Position numbers and translations under genes: made by a program | NCBI GenBank assembly: GCA_951217055.1 | Contig: CATNVA010000018.1 | Coordinates: 310,001 to 374,000 of the forward strand | Direction of reading: 5' to 3' | DNA length: 64,000 bases | Origin: Gerris lacustris | Lineage: Eukaryota; Arthropoda; Insecta; Hemiptera; Gerridae | The notes under the pieces: generated by a model | What the model was told of the DNA's origin: nothing | Databases searched by the model: none | Seen by the model: only the letters and a program-made list of their open reading frames with translations | Shown: positions 32,041 to 43,800 of the stretch, one piece after another | Layout: each line of letters starts with the position of its first letter | Position numbering within the stretch: the first letter of the stretch is position 1

Positions 32041-34145
32041 GAATCACGGAAAAAATGCCCACGGAAAAAATGCCCAAGGAAAAAAAACCCAGGAAAAGAT
32101 GCCCACGGAAAAAATACCCACGGAAAAAATGCCCACGAAAAAAATTCCCACGGAAGAAATGTCCAAAATATAATTTTGATACGTCATAATTTTGAAATTT
32201 CATTCAAAATATAATTTCGAATGAAATAATTTTAGCAAAATATTATAAAACATATTAAAATTGGTTTTATAATTTTATTATTAATTTTTAATTTATAAAA
32301 TACCGTTGTTTAGTCTCATCGTTTATAAGCACAAAATGAGTCAGTCTCAATTATCATTTTCAATTTTTTAATTTTTCAGTATATTTTTAAATTCAGGTAC
32401 CATATTAAAAAATTTGCGTAATACCAAAATTTAAGTGAAAGTGGCGCGGGTCCTCTGTCAGGACAATATGGGCACAGAATTGAAGTATAATCATGTACGA
32501 TGTCAAACAGTGACTGATTCTCTTGAAAATCTGTACCATCCTAACTTTAGTTTCGACTTTTTTGGATTTACAAATTTTGGTAGAGATTTTATTTCAAAAG
32601 AAATTAATTAGAAGGTGTAGTTAGTTTTGTGTTTAATATTTTAATATATATGCTAGCTTATTGGAATGATGATTGCCATACAAATCTCTATAAAGGCTAT
32701 TATTGTTATATTCTCGTATATTTCTATTGAAATTTACCGAGAAAAGATCATATAATTTTACTCCTTAGTTAGTAAGATAATGAAAGTTAAAATTCATAAT
32801 GCCTCCGATTTTTGTTCTTGAGAAATTTTTTTTTAGTAAATGATGTTTTAAGTTATTAGAATCATTTGTTCTAAAATCGGTTTTACTCTCTATGCACTGT
32901 TAAACTGAACACTAGATTAAACTAGCCTAATCCTGAATATTTATGGTTATCTAGACAGGAGTAGGCGAACAAATCGTAATCCTACTGTTGCATCTGAACT
33001 TTGTCGGTATACTGATGGACATATCCCTTTAGTACCTGTGGTAATCCACGGTTTATGACCCCTCTGGGGAAATTTCCTGATTGTCCTTGGTCTGTTATTA
33101 TGTTTAAACTTATCTTTTGACTTACGCGGTTTCATTGGTGCTTAATCTTTAGGAAAGTATGAATGCTTCAAGGAAATACTAAACCAATATAATTTTTAGT
33201 AAATTTTATATTTAAATGTAAGCCTAAGTTTAACATAGCATTCTTTTGCTTTTGTATAAAATCATTTATCCATGTTAGAACTCAAAAAAGTTGTTTACCG
33301 TAATGGAGGGCATCAGGGCAAGCACAGAATGGATCAAACCACTAATTGTGTTTATCAAAATTATTATTCAACAACATATACCTATAATATGTATTAACAT
33401 TTTAGTATAAGGATCTTTCAAGCCAAAAATCATTTGAACCAACATTAGTGTATACGATCCTAGCTTCACAGTCTAATGTAGTTATCCTTTGCAGTAGAAT
33501 TTGATTTTTAGGAGCCTTTGCAGCTCCATGTCACAGTTTTTTCTTACTTACCGTACCTTGCATCCAGTAAACTTAGAAGCATTATGATCGTTCTGAAGAG
33601 AGATGTTTTTTATGTCTTCGAATTAAAAAAAATCCAGTACGGGGCACCTCGGAACTTTTTAAATAACTTAACTTTTTTTAATAATTAATAACTTTCTTTT
33701 TCAACTTACTTGTATATTATAAGGTCTATAGTCTATAGGGTATATAATATTTATACTAATCAACATTGCTATTTGAAGCATATAGAAAAGCAAGGTTCAT
33801 TACTATATTATATACCCTATAGACCTTAAAGAAGATCTTAAGTCCTGTGGCCCAGGATACCGTTACTTTTATAGTAATATAACTGCAAAAATACAACACC
33901 CCTAATGGCTATTCCACTTAAAAATAGGTTAAAATTTGTTAGCGTTAACAATAAACTAATTATACATATTTAAACACTACCATTAAACATTAAAGTTTAA
34001 TTATTTTGGACATTTCTTCCGTGGACATTTTTTTCGTGGGCATTTTTTCCGTGGGCATTTTTTCCGTGGGTATTTTTTCCGTGGGCATTTTTTCCTGGGC
34101 TTTTTTTCCGTGGGCATTTTTTCCTTGGGCATTTTTTCCGTCTAC
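32041..34145. mobile_element. Foldback-type element with tandem-repeat inverted arms
   Basis: About 2.1 kb. The left arm (32041-32167) is a run of 16-17-bp units of the form CACGGAAAAAATGCC. The right arm (34002-34145) is the same run inverted. It is flanked by CGCCTGGATA (32031-32040 and 34146-34155), a 9-10-bp target duplication as in Drosophila foldback elements. The 1.8-kb interior is A/T-rich with no transposase; a minus-strand frame at 32947-33135 is not recognisable. Removing the insert leaves ORF1 of element B open to a stop near 34199. Confidence 0.82.
33718..33830. repeat. Hairpin inside the foldback element
   Basis: ATAAGGTCTATAG…GGGTATATAATAT (33719-33750) is the inverse of ATATTATATACCCTATAGAC plus CTTA (33807-33830), with a loop of about 55 bp. 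It may be the remains of a small inserted palindrome. No other role is evident. Confidence 0.7.
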
Positions 34146-34213
34146 CGCCTGGATAAAGCTATGTTATGGAACAATGTCGACCAGGTGGAGGCCTCCTGAT
34201 TTCTAAAGTTTTT

Positions 34214-35726
34214 ATGGCCTTCAGTATCTCATACCAGAACGTTAGGGGGCTTCGTTCGAAAGCCACTGAGTTTTTCCTGTCCACAACGTCTTGCTCGTCC
34301 GATATTATAGCAGTCACCGAGACTTGGTTCGATGCTAGTTGTACCAATTCTTTGTACTTCCCTCCTTGTTTCTCCGTTGAGCGTACTGAGAAGAGACTGT
34401 TCCGCTGTAGGTCGATCTCGCGGAGGCGGGGTAGCGTTAGCCCTTTCTAACAACTTAAAATATATTAGAAGAAAAGATCTCGAGGGTCCGGTCGAATCAG
34501 TCTGGGTCGAAGTAATCAAGTCTCATAATAAATCTATTCTCATCGGCTGTGTTTATTTCCCTGACCATCTTCACATCTCGTCTGTCAACAGTTTTTTTGA
34601 AACACTCTCTTACCTTATTCCTCCTACGTCTACTATTGTTCTTCTGGGTGATTTCAATGTTGCCCACGTCAGCTGGGAAAACTTAACTTTCCTCGGAAAT
34701 CGTTATGATAAAAAAGATCGTGCTCTTGCTCTTTTTAATTTATGTCGGACTCTCAACCTTTCTCAGTTCAATTGTACTCCCAACTCTAACAACCGATTTC
34801 TAGACCTTGTGCTCTCCAATCATGATGGTGTCCTGGTCTCTCGTAGCCTGGATTACTTTGTGAAGGAGGACTCTTATCACCCAAGCCTTCTGATCCGCGT
34901 GCCTCTTTCCAATTATCTACGTGAAGCTACATTCGTCAACACTACACGTCGTAACTACGCGGCTGGTGATTATGTCGGTCTCACTGCTGCCCTTTCTTCG
35001 ACAGACTGCTCTGACATCTACAGTAACACAGATGTTAATCAATGTGTGCAAGTCTTTAGGTCTCGCCTGCAACATCTTCTTGATACTTTCATACCTAGTT
35101 ATACGACTAAGAAGTCACGGTTTCCTAAGAGGTACTCACCATCTCTGCGATCGCTCATCAAGAAAAAGAACTACCACAGCCGCAAATATTACCACAGAAA
35201 GTTATCTAAGGCTCAGTTCCATGATGATTATTTGCTTCACAAGTCTCGAATAGAAAAATCTTTTAAATCTAACTCGAATTGTTTTTGGAATTATGTTAAC
35301 AATTTGCGAGGAGTAGACAATGAGTCCTAAACTAGTTGTTAACAACTCTCTGGAGTCTGATCCTTCTGTTCTAGTCAATGTTTATGCAGATCACTTCAGT
35401 TCTGTGTTTATTAAATCCTCGTCCTTTAATCCCTCACCTCCTTCTACTAGTCCCTCTATCAATTATATCCAGTTCCCCCGTATCACCTTAAGTGATGTCA
35501 ATAGTGCTATTAACCTCCTTAAACCTTCTAAAAGCACAGGAAACGACAATATCCCTGCTATTATTGTTAAAGCTTGTGCCTTCTTACTTTCCCCTGTTTT
35601 GGAATATATTTTTAATAGGAGTCTGGACTCTTACGTTTTTCCTTCTCTTTGGAACTCAGCGTTAATAGTTCCTATTTTTAAATCCGGTGTCCGTTCCTCT
35701 GTTTGTAATAAATAACCGTCCTATAT
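34214..35726 (+). pseudogene. ORF2 of element B: endonuclease and RT N-terminus
   Basis: Begins MAFSISYQNVRGLRSK (34214), 15 bases after the ORF1 stop. EN motifs: 'SYQNVRGLRSK', 'AVTETWF', then after a frameshift (about 34390-34410) 'SRGGGVALAL', 'LLGDFNV' and 'RFLDLVLSN'. A second shift near 35320 leads to RT blocks 'LKPSKSTGNDNIPAIIVK' and 'WNSALIVPIFKSG'. It is interrupted at 35727 by the P-type element, just before the 'RPISL' block. Function as for other non-LTR ORF2 proteins; this copy is dead. Confidence 0.85.
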
Positions 35727-36132
35727 CAAGATGGTAGAATAGAGAGGTGGGCTCATTTCCTAACAACCGAGGGTTCGAGTTTCTTCGACTATCTTCGTAG
35801 GCGCTCGGGTGTGTGACGTCAGTCGGCGACCCAAGCTCCTACCCTTCCTAATAACTACTATACTATAAAACTAACTTTTTATTAATTTTTATCATATTTA
35901 GTGATATTTTTACGTTAATTGCCCTCTCAGATCACATATTATGTTAAATAAATGTTTAAGCAAACCAAAGCATACGTTACTATTAAAATTATCATATTTT
36001 TATTTAACCTTTTTATGTGAAATATATATAATATTTTCTCGGATACTTATTTTTTAACTTAAAATATACTAGAACCAATTATTATTGTTAATATAAGTAT
36101 AATACATAGTGTAGAGACTTTATTATATTTTT

Positions 36133-36790
36133 AGGGTTTCGTTATGGTAAAACCAAAAAAAAAAAACCCTTATAGTATCGTTCCTGTGTCTGTCTGTCTG
36201 TCTGTCACTCTGTACGGTTCCAATAACTTCTGAATCAAAAGAGATCAAGACATGAAACTTTCCAGTATTAAAAAATTCTTTGACGCGCACACAGCAAAAA
36301 TATAGCGAACTCAAAATTATCAGCTTTTCAAATTCAAAATGGCGGATAATTCACGTCACGCGAAAAAAATATTTTTTTAAAATTTCGAGTGGGGTATCAA
36401 ATGAAAGGTATTGAAGAGTAGATTAAAAATATATATATACCACTTAGGGAAAGTGTTTAATTTTCGGCGCCATTTTGTTAAAAAACATCTAAATTTGGCG
36501 TGTCCCCCCCCCCCTTAAATCGTATTTCCGCTGTTACTAAAAATATAGAAAAATATGCAAAATGTGCGGTCTGGTGGGCCATAGAAAAAATAAGATTAGG
36601 AATTTGATCTGATTAACTGGGAATCCAAAATGGCGGCTAATTCCTGTCACGGGGGAAAAAATATTTTTTTAAAATTTTGAGTGGGGTATCAAATGAAAGG
36701 TATTGAAAAGAAGATTACAAAAATATATAAGACTTACGGATATTCTTCAATTTTCTGCGCCATTTTGTCAAAAATTATAAAATTTTGAGT
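36133..36790. mobile_element. Hairpin MITE, copy C, duplicated inner module
   Basis: Starts AGGGTTTCGTTATGG with GAAACCCT-like partner AAAACCCT nearby. The inner module (GGGGTATCAAATGAAAGG, GCGCCATTTTGT, C run) occurs twice, at about 36380-36515 and 36668-36800, with GGGCCATAGAAAAAATAAGA between, as in copy B. It lies inside the P-type transposase fragment. The right end is at the CCCCCCCGCGTG junction. Confidence 0.72.
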
Positions 36791-37130
36791 GTCCCCCCCG
36801 CGTGTGACACGCAGGCAACCACCGTGTAACCTGCATCGTAAAGTTTCTCTACAGCTGAAAACAACAATTCTTTAGTAATTTTAGAATCCAAATCAGCAAA
36901 AGTTGGCTGTTTCCAACTTGTAAAGAGTGCTCGTAGTCTCGTACCATCATAACTTATAGATATTTATGAGGACCTACAACAGCATCATTTTTAGTGTCGT
37001 ATTCGTAGCTAGATTCTATTTTCATTTCGTCAAATGATACGACTAGATTTTCATTAGGCTGGAAAGTGGTTGAAGCCATACGAAGACTTTGAAGCATTGT
37101 TTCTGTATAGAGTTGGGTATGATAAAATAA
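36791..37130 (-). pseudogene. P/THAP9-type transposase fragment
   Basis: The minus strand reads 'NENLVVSFDEMKIESSYEYD' and 'NDAVVGPHKYL' (about 37060-36957), the start of the RNase H-like domain of P-type transposases; the D of SFDEMK is the first catalytic acid. After an indel a second frame gives 'LRALFTSWKQPTFADLDS' and 'ELLFSAVEKLYDAGYTVV' (about 36930-36800), the next conserved block. It is truncated at 36790 by MITE copy C. No THAP domain or later catalytic acids are seen. The plus-strand frame 37070-37252 is a shadow. Confidence 0.8.
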
Positions 37131-37259
37131 AAGTGAATTTTTTAAAAAAAAGTGACACTTTGACAATTCTGAACCAACTTGTGCTTTATTTAGACGCTGA
37201 ACATCTATATAACAAGAATATGTATGTGAAAAGGAACTATCGGGACAAGTAACTATCGT

Positions 37260-38160
37260 GACTTATAAATTTATTAATACTTTGAAGGGAAAGCATAATT
37301 TTTCTGTATACTATGGGGGTACCGCCTTAAATTCACTTTAAGTACTAAAATTAATGGTACCTATTGTGTCTTTTAATAAACGTACGCACCCCTGATTTTT
37401 GAAAAGAACTGTTGTGTGACATACCCCCTCAGTCAAACAGTGCAGCAAAATTCTTGGTAACTATTCTGAAGTAACTATCGTGACCGATTGCTGGGACAAG
37501 CTTTTTTATTAAACTACCGACAAATTACATCGAAATAAGAAAGAAATTATATGTAGTATCACAAACTACGTTATATTTCTATCTAGGCTTATAGTTAGAG
37601 AGTCGAAGAAACATATAGCATGATAACTAAGGTTAAAAGGGGCTGGGCACTATCGTGTACTTCATGTAGAATATTTAAATTTAAATTTATCCTCTAAAAA
37701 GAATATTTAAGAATCTGACCACACCGCAATGATGAATCTATAGAAAAATGTTTGGGGAGTCATAGATTTTTTAATTATTAGGAGTGCAAGAAATGTTTTT
37801 TTAACTCGTTTACAGTAAAAGCGTCACTTTAATTAAAAAAAAAAATCACCCATATTAGGATTAAGTATTTAAACAAGAAGTTATTCCTTGAAAAATGGGA
37901 GTGATTAAAATCGGCTAAATAAATTTAACATAAATCACCTTTAGCAACATTTATTTTGGTCTAAAAAAGAGCCGTACTTCGTAACTTACTTTAAAAATAA
38001 AGAAAATAAATAAATAGATAGATTAATTAATAATATATACATATATTTGTGAAGGTTTAGATTTTTCAACAAAAATCTTATTTTTAAACTGTTGCAGTAT
38101 TAAACATTTTCACATATAAAATAAAATATAGATACAAAAATCTTCAGAATTTATTTACCT
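37260..38160. other. Interior of P-type element, no readable gene
   Basis: A/T-rich; I find no further transposase block. Three or four 'AACTATCG(T/G)G(A/T)' strings near 37235-37480 are noticeable but unexplained. Confidence 0.5.
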
Positions 38161-38165
38161 ATACG

Positions 38166-38392
38166 TGTTGAGTACAAGTGCTGCCCTCTGGCCCTGACCG
38201 GTGTGGATTTGTGGAATTAACCTTCCTAGGAGAGGGAGGTCGCCTTCTACGGTAGGGACTAGAGGTCGGTTCAGTACTCGCAACATAGTGTACCCGTTAA
38301 CATCACACATTTCATTTATGTAACATGCAAATTATCAATATAATCATTCAAATCATTTATTTCATTTCTTTTTCATCAAACCATACCCAACA
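38166..38392 (+). repeat. 5' LTR of BEL/Pao element
   Basis: 227 bp, TGTTGAGTACAAG to ATACCCAACA. Same as 45774-46000 by reading. A possible primer-binding site starts at 38401 (TGGTCCTTTGCGCC); the tRNA is not identified. Confidence 0.93.
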
Positions 38393-39153
38393 TAAGTTTT
38401 TGGTCCTTTGCGCCTGATCCGAACTAGTAAACCGGATTCAGTTAGAATAAAATCAATAATATCGTTATATATTTACAACTATCAAGATCAAGCAATAATC
38501 ATAAAAATATTTATTTAACTCGTGCGTTCATTTCTTTACTAATCAAAATACACCGTAAATCAGTAATCAGTAATCAAGAAAACATTTATAAAATCAATTA
38601 ATTCAAGTGCGAATAGTGAAACTTTAATTTGCTCGTGGATTGTAACTATTATAGTTGAAGTGTGAAGGACGTAGTTAGAGTAGAAGTCAAGGAAGACGTA
38701 AGGGAACGCACATGGTCCCGCGCTTTCGTCACTCGCCCTCTCTACTAGCACACCACCACAGGCAACGCACTACCACCGCTCAACTACACCCCTCAGTTCT
38801 GCACACCTGACTTCACAGAGCCTCGCCGCCGACTCAACGCAGCGCAGACGTATCGCCTTCAGATAAGCCTTATCTTTCTTTCTCTTTCCTTTTCATTCCT
38901 TAACACCATTCTTTCTTTATCAACCACCCTATTAATTTATTCCATATTATTTATCTATTCCATTCTAGATTATCTCTATTTAAGTTTAAAAAACTACTCT
39001 CTCCTTTTTTATTCTTTGATTCAAACATTACGTATTAAAATAAAATAATTATAATTAATTCTAATTCATTTCATTCAACATTAAACAATTTTATTTCTCA
39101 CTTTATAAATCAATTTGTCAATCTTAATTATTTTATTTCGTACCAAATTTATC

Positions 39154-39747
39154 ATGCCTGGAAACATTAAAGAACTTATTAAATTACGTACACAATTGAA
39201 CAGCCAGCTTCAAAGGTTTTCTAATTTCATCCAAAATGTTTCGGGTGACAACATATCACCTGAAATTATTATCAGGTTAAGAAAAATAGAAGAATTGTGG
39301 GACAAATTCAACGAAGTTGAAACAAATATTGAACTTAACAGCAATGATCCTACGCACCAAGAATACAGAGAGGAATTCGAATCTTTGTACTTTAGCAGTG
39401 TTGCATTAGCTGAACAGCACGCCAAAACATTAGCGAAATCCGAGCTACAAATTTCTAGTTCTTTAAACACACATATAAACAATAGTAAATCTGAAATCCC
39501 TCTACCTATTGTCAGCCTTCCTGAATTTAGTGGAAAACTAGAAGAAGCTCTTCCCTTTTTCGAGCTGTTTGATTCTTTAATTAACAAAAAGGAGTCATTA
39601 ACTGATACTCAAAAGCTCTATTACTTAAAAACTGCAGTTAGTGGAAAAGCCAAAGAACTCATTAACAACCTTGAACTTATACCATCAAACTACACCGTAG
39701 CGCTCAATTTATTAAAAGACAACTATAAAAACACAAATGTAATAATA
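39154..39747 (+). CDS. gag: Gag N-terminal part of BEL/Pao polyprotein
   Basis: Begins MPGNIKELIKLRTQLN; the ATG at 39154 is preferred to 39115 because similarity to BEL/Pao Gag starts there. It has an N-terminal helical region followed by 'LPIVSLPEFSGKLEEALPFF', the LPxFxG motif that opens the BEL/Pao capsid domain, and 'YYLKTAVSGKAKELI'. The frame reads into the inserted element at 39748 and its last 33 codons up to 39846 are not Gag. The same frame continues, without a shift, at 40872 beyond the insert. Confidence 0.88.
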
Positions 39748-40869
39748 GGTTTGTTCCAACCACTCTTCAAACTGGTTTGGAACTGTACGACGCATGCGCA
39801 TTTGGAAAAAAGAGTTCCAACGAGCCCAAACTCAAACTCTGACTGACTCCGACTGTTAATCGGCTGTTCCAACCACGCTCTGATTGAATCACGGATTAGT
39901 TTGGAACCAGTCAGAGCAGTCAGCGATCGGCGGCAGGGACTAGTAGTTTGGGATTGAGTTTGGGTGAACAGAAACGTAACCTTCCGCTCCGCTTCATTGT
40001 TTTTGTTTTGATTTCGCTCGCCAATTATAATTATTCTCCTTTCTTGCGAATCAACTGTTCTTTTTAAAATGTTTTTTTACGAATGCGACGATGAATTTTT
40101 GTGAATATAATTGGCATTTTCTAGATATTTCTGAAAAAAATAAAAATTGGACCTATTTTCCAAGATGGACTTTTGATACTTATTCCATTTTTAAACAAAT
40201 ATCGAAAGAATCCGATTTATTTCCGCAATATTTCTTTCGTTAACTGGAGTAAGATTAATATTTGTTTTTTTAAACAAAAGAGCATTTAGGATTATATCAA
40301 TAAAAATACGAATACGAGTGTGCCGTGAGTCTACTAAAACTGGCTCACCTCAGTCAGCCCGAAAATTGTGAATTGCGTAAATAGAAATGAAATCGTGAAT
40401 TCATGTTATAAATAAAAATTTCTAAAATGTGTGCATGTATTTTCGTCATATCCTCTATGAGTATGTAGGTTTTACTTCCAACTTTCGAGCTTAATTAGCA
40501 TTAGAAAATGAAACTTTTGTGGTGTGGCGCCCCCTTGTTGTGCGAGCCCCTAGGCGGCCTAAATCAGGCCCTGATTTAAGCGACTGGCACTTATCTTCAT
40601 CAACTATTGACTTATCCATATCTTTAATATTAATAAGTTCAGGTATTTTCGATAGCACAGGAACGCAAAATCACATAAACGATCAACTCAAAAAGTTGTT
40701 CTGATAACAGTGCTAAACCTACCACGGCAAACAGTTTGGTTCGTGAAAGGAGCGTTCCAACAAAAACGAAATCACAAATCAATTCCCAACGGTCAGTGAT
40801 CGCGCATGCGCATTACGTCAATCACGGACTAATCCGAAACTGATTCAGAACTGGTGGTTGGAACAAACC
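39748..40869. mobile_element. TA-flanked DNA element in BEL gag
   Basis: 1,122 bp with terminal inverted repeats GGTTTGTTCCAACCAC / TGGTTGGAACAAACC and TA on both sides (39746-39747, 40870-40871). Subterminal copies of GGTTGGAAC-like sequence and GCGCATGCGCA-type palindromes occur at both ends (about 39793, 40803). No transposase; the frame 40519-40704 is not recognisable. The ATG of the long pol frame (40854) lies inside this insert. TA duplication suggests, but does not prove, a Tc1/mariner relative. Confidence 0.85.
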
Positions 40870-40871
40870 TA

Positions 40872-43800
40872 TTAAAACATCATATTAAACAACTTCTTGA
40901 CATTCCAAAGGTGGAAAAGGGAACGGCGGAAAACCTAACAAATTTAATGAATGAATACACACGTCATCTAAAAATTTTAGATTCATTAAAACAACCCGTA
41001 GATATGTGGGATACACTCGTAATGTTTACGATCGTCAAAAAACTTGATCCATACACCCATGATCTATGGACAAGACAGTGCGCCGCAGACAAAATTCCAT
41101 TACTGTCCGAACTCACTAGCTTCTTAAAACAATGTATCCATTATCAAGAAAACAAATCTACTAACGCAACTAATCACAATACTAAATCTATTAATAACAA
41201 TAACCATAATAATTCTAAGTTTAATAATTATAATAATTCAAAGCAATTCAAACCATACATCAACAAACATAATTCATCGAAACCATCGCCAACCAAAGAT
41301 GAGACTAAAACTTATCTTGTTACTCGTCAAACATTTACCTGTTCTCTCTGTAACTCCCAACATCACATATCAATATGCCAACAATATCTGTCTCTGTCGA
41401 CACAAGACAGAGTCAAGAAACTACAATCGTTAAAACTGTGCCTAAACTGTCTACGTGCAAGTCACAGTATTGATCAATGTAAATCTCTAACCAATTGTAA
41501 GCGCTGTTCTCAAAGACATAATACAAGCATACATGGATACAATATACCCTCATCAGACATCAATCAAGACAACCAACCTGAAAAACAAAAATATAACACT
41601 TCATATAATAATCATAAGGAAAATACTTCTAATCCATCTACCCATACTTACTCTATTCAGCATTCTTTTAAAAACGTATTGCTTTCTACGGCATTAATAA
41701 ACGTGTGTGATCAAAGAGGCAATTCAGTTATTTGCCGAGCCCTCTTAGATAATGGCTCGCAGTCTAGCTACATTACCGAATCTGTATGCCAGCAATTAAA
41801 ACTGAAACACAATAAAATACGCTTGCCAGTTATTGGTGTTAACTCTTCAGTTACGCAAGTTAAGGCATTTGTAGACACCACCATATCATCAAGGCATAAC
41901 AGATTTAAATCCAACATTCGCTTTTTCGTTTTACCGAAGATAACAGGTTACTTACCATCAACTAGTATTGACATTTCTTCTTGGAATCTTCCCGACCAAA
42001 TAACATTAGCTGACCCATCATTCGCAGAGTCTTCCCGGATTGATGTCCTTATTGGGTCCGATCTATTTTGGGACCTAATGTGCAATGGTCATGCAACAAT
42101 GTTCGATAACAAATTACATCTTCAAGAAACCAAACTCGGTTGGATAGTGGCAGGCAACATCCCATGTACACCACGATATATTCAAAATAACTCAGCAATG
42201 TTATGTCACTTATCGACTATTGAAATGGAAAATCTTCAACATCAAATGGAAAAATTCTGGAAACTGGAAGAGTGTAGTCCTTCTACTCCCTTTACCGGAG
42301 ACGATCGAAGTTGTGAGGAACTTTACAAACAAACAACAAAACAGCAAGACGATGGGAGATACATTGTTAAAATACCTTTAAAGAAAGATCCAGAAGAACT
42401 AGGTGATTCCTACGAAAACGCATTAAAACGGTTTTATAACTTAGAAAAAAAACTCCTCAACAATCCTAGGCTTATGGAAGAATACGACAAATTCATGACG
42501 GAATATGAAACTTTAAATCACATGCGTAAGCTTAATCAAAAGGAAATCGACTCTTTACCTAAATGCAGCTACTACATACCACACCATGCCGTATTCAAGG
42601 AATCCACTACAACTCGTGTAAGAGTAGTATTTGATGCTAGTGCAAAAACTACAACAGGCCTTTCTCTTAACAGCATAGCAATGGTTGGTCCAGTTGTGCA
42701 ACCAACATTACAATCAATTATTTTACGATTTCGTTTATTCTCTTATGTCATGATTGCCGACATAGAAAAAATGTACAGGCAAGTTTTAATAGATGAGTCG
42801 CAACGTCATCTACAACTAATATTATGGAGAAGCAATCTAAACAAACCTGTCGAAACTTTTGAATTGCAAACCATCACCTATGGGGTAAGCAGTTCGTCAT
42901 ATCTTGCCACAAGAACATTGATTGAACTTGCCAATAATTACCATGAAAGGTATCCAAAGGCAGCTGAAGCTATAAAGGGTTCATTTTACGTTGATGACTT
43001 CATGGGTGGAGCCAACACACTTGAAGATGCCCAAATCCTTCAATCTCAGTTAACAGAATTGTTAAGCCTTGGAAAATTCAATCTTAGAAAATGGAATTCT
43101 AATGACCCACGTTTACTAGAACATTTAAAAACAAACGGCACAGCTAGCGATGAGCATAACATTGCTGGAGGCAATCAATTTAAAACACTTGGGCTCATAT
43201 GGAACCCGTCGCAAGACGCATTCAAATTTGCGCATCCTACTCAAACACTACCTACCACGAAAAGAGGAGGGCTCTCTCACATAGCACAGCTTTTCGACCC
43301 ATTAGGCTTAATTGGTCCTATAATTACATATGCGAAAATAACTATGCAAAAAATATGGTTATTACAACTTGGCTGGGATGAGCAACTTCCAGAACCTTTG
43401 TTTTCCCAGTGGAAGACCTGGCATGAATCATTGACTCATTTAAAGACATTGTACATACCTCGATACATCACCTCCTCAGACAGCAAGCTGGAAATTCATG
43501 CTTTTTCTGACGCTTCTGAGAAAGCTTACGGTGCTGCAATATATTTAAAAACATTGAAGCCTGATGGCACTATCACATCTCACTTGGTTACAGCTAAATC
43601 TCGCATTGCACCACTTAAAACTACAAGTTTGCCGAGATTGGAGCTGTGTGGAGCCTTATTACTAGCACAATTGCTACAGTCAACTGTTTCGTCACTTCCA
43701 TGTAACATATCAAATATATATCTTTATACTGACTCTATGATAGTCCTTCATTGGATAAACTCTCCATCATCGCACTGGAGTACATTTGTAGCAAACCGCG

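Larger units (their letters stand above)
31219..34199 (+). pseudogene. ORF1 C-terminal part of element B, with foldback insert
   Basis: The coding part is 31219-32040, then 34156 to a stop near 34199. It begins 'SRASNPISLDNEVLLEVLKN', has a short coiled-coil ('VNKLSDQVSSLEAKVDRLC'), a Ser/Pro-rich linker, and an RRM-like C-terminal domain with 'PVFVTRLDPNTSADEITAFL'. This is the layout of ORF1 nucleic-acid chaperones in the group. At 32041 it is interrupted by the foldback element; the codons 'RITEKMPTEKMPKEKKPRKR' that seem to extend it belong to the insert. Confidence 0.8.

Noticed and set aside
32041..32167. Short regular repeats (CACGGAAAAAATGCC) as a protein-coding Lys-rich tail of ORF1
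   Set aside because: The run belongs to the arm of the foldback insertion and lies beyond the target duplication, so it is not part of ORF1.
34229..34519. Minus-strand 96-codon frame
   Set aside because: Shadow of the endonuclease frame of element B.
37070..37252. Plus-strand 60-codon frame with YRVGYDKIKV
   Set aside because: Overlaps the minus-strand P-type transposase fragment and is its shadow.
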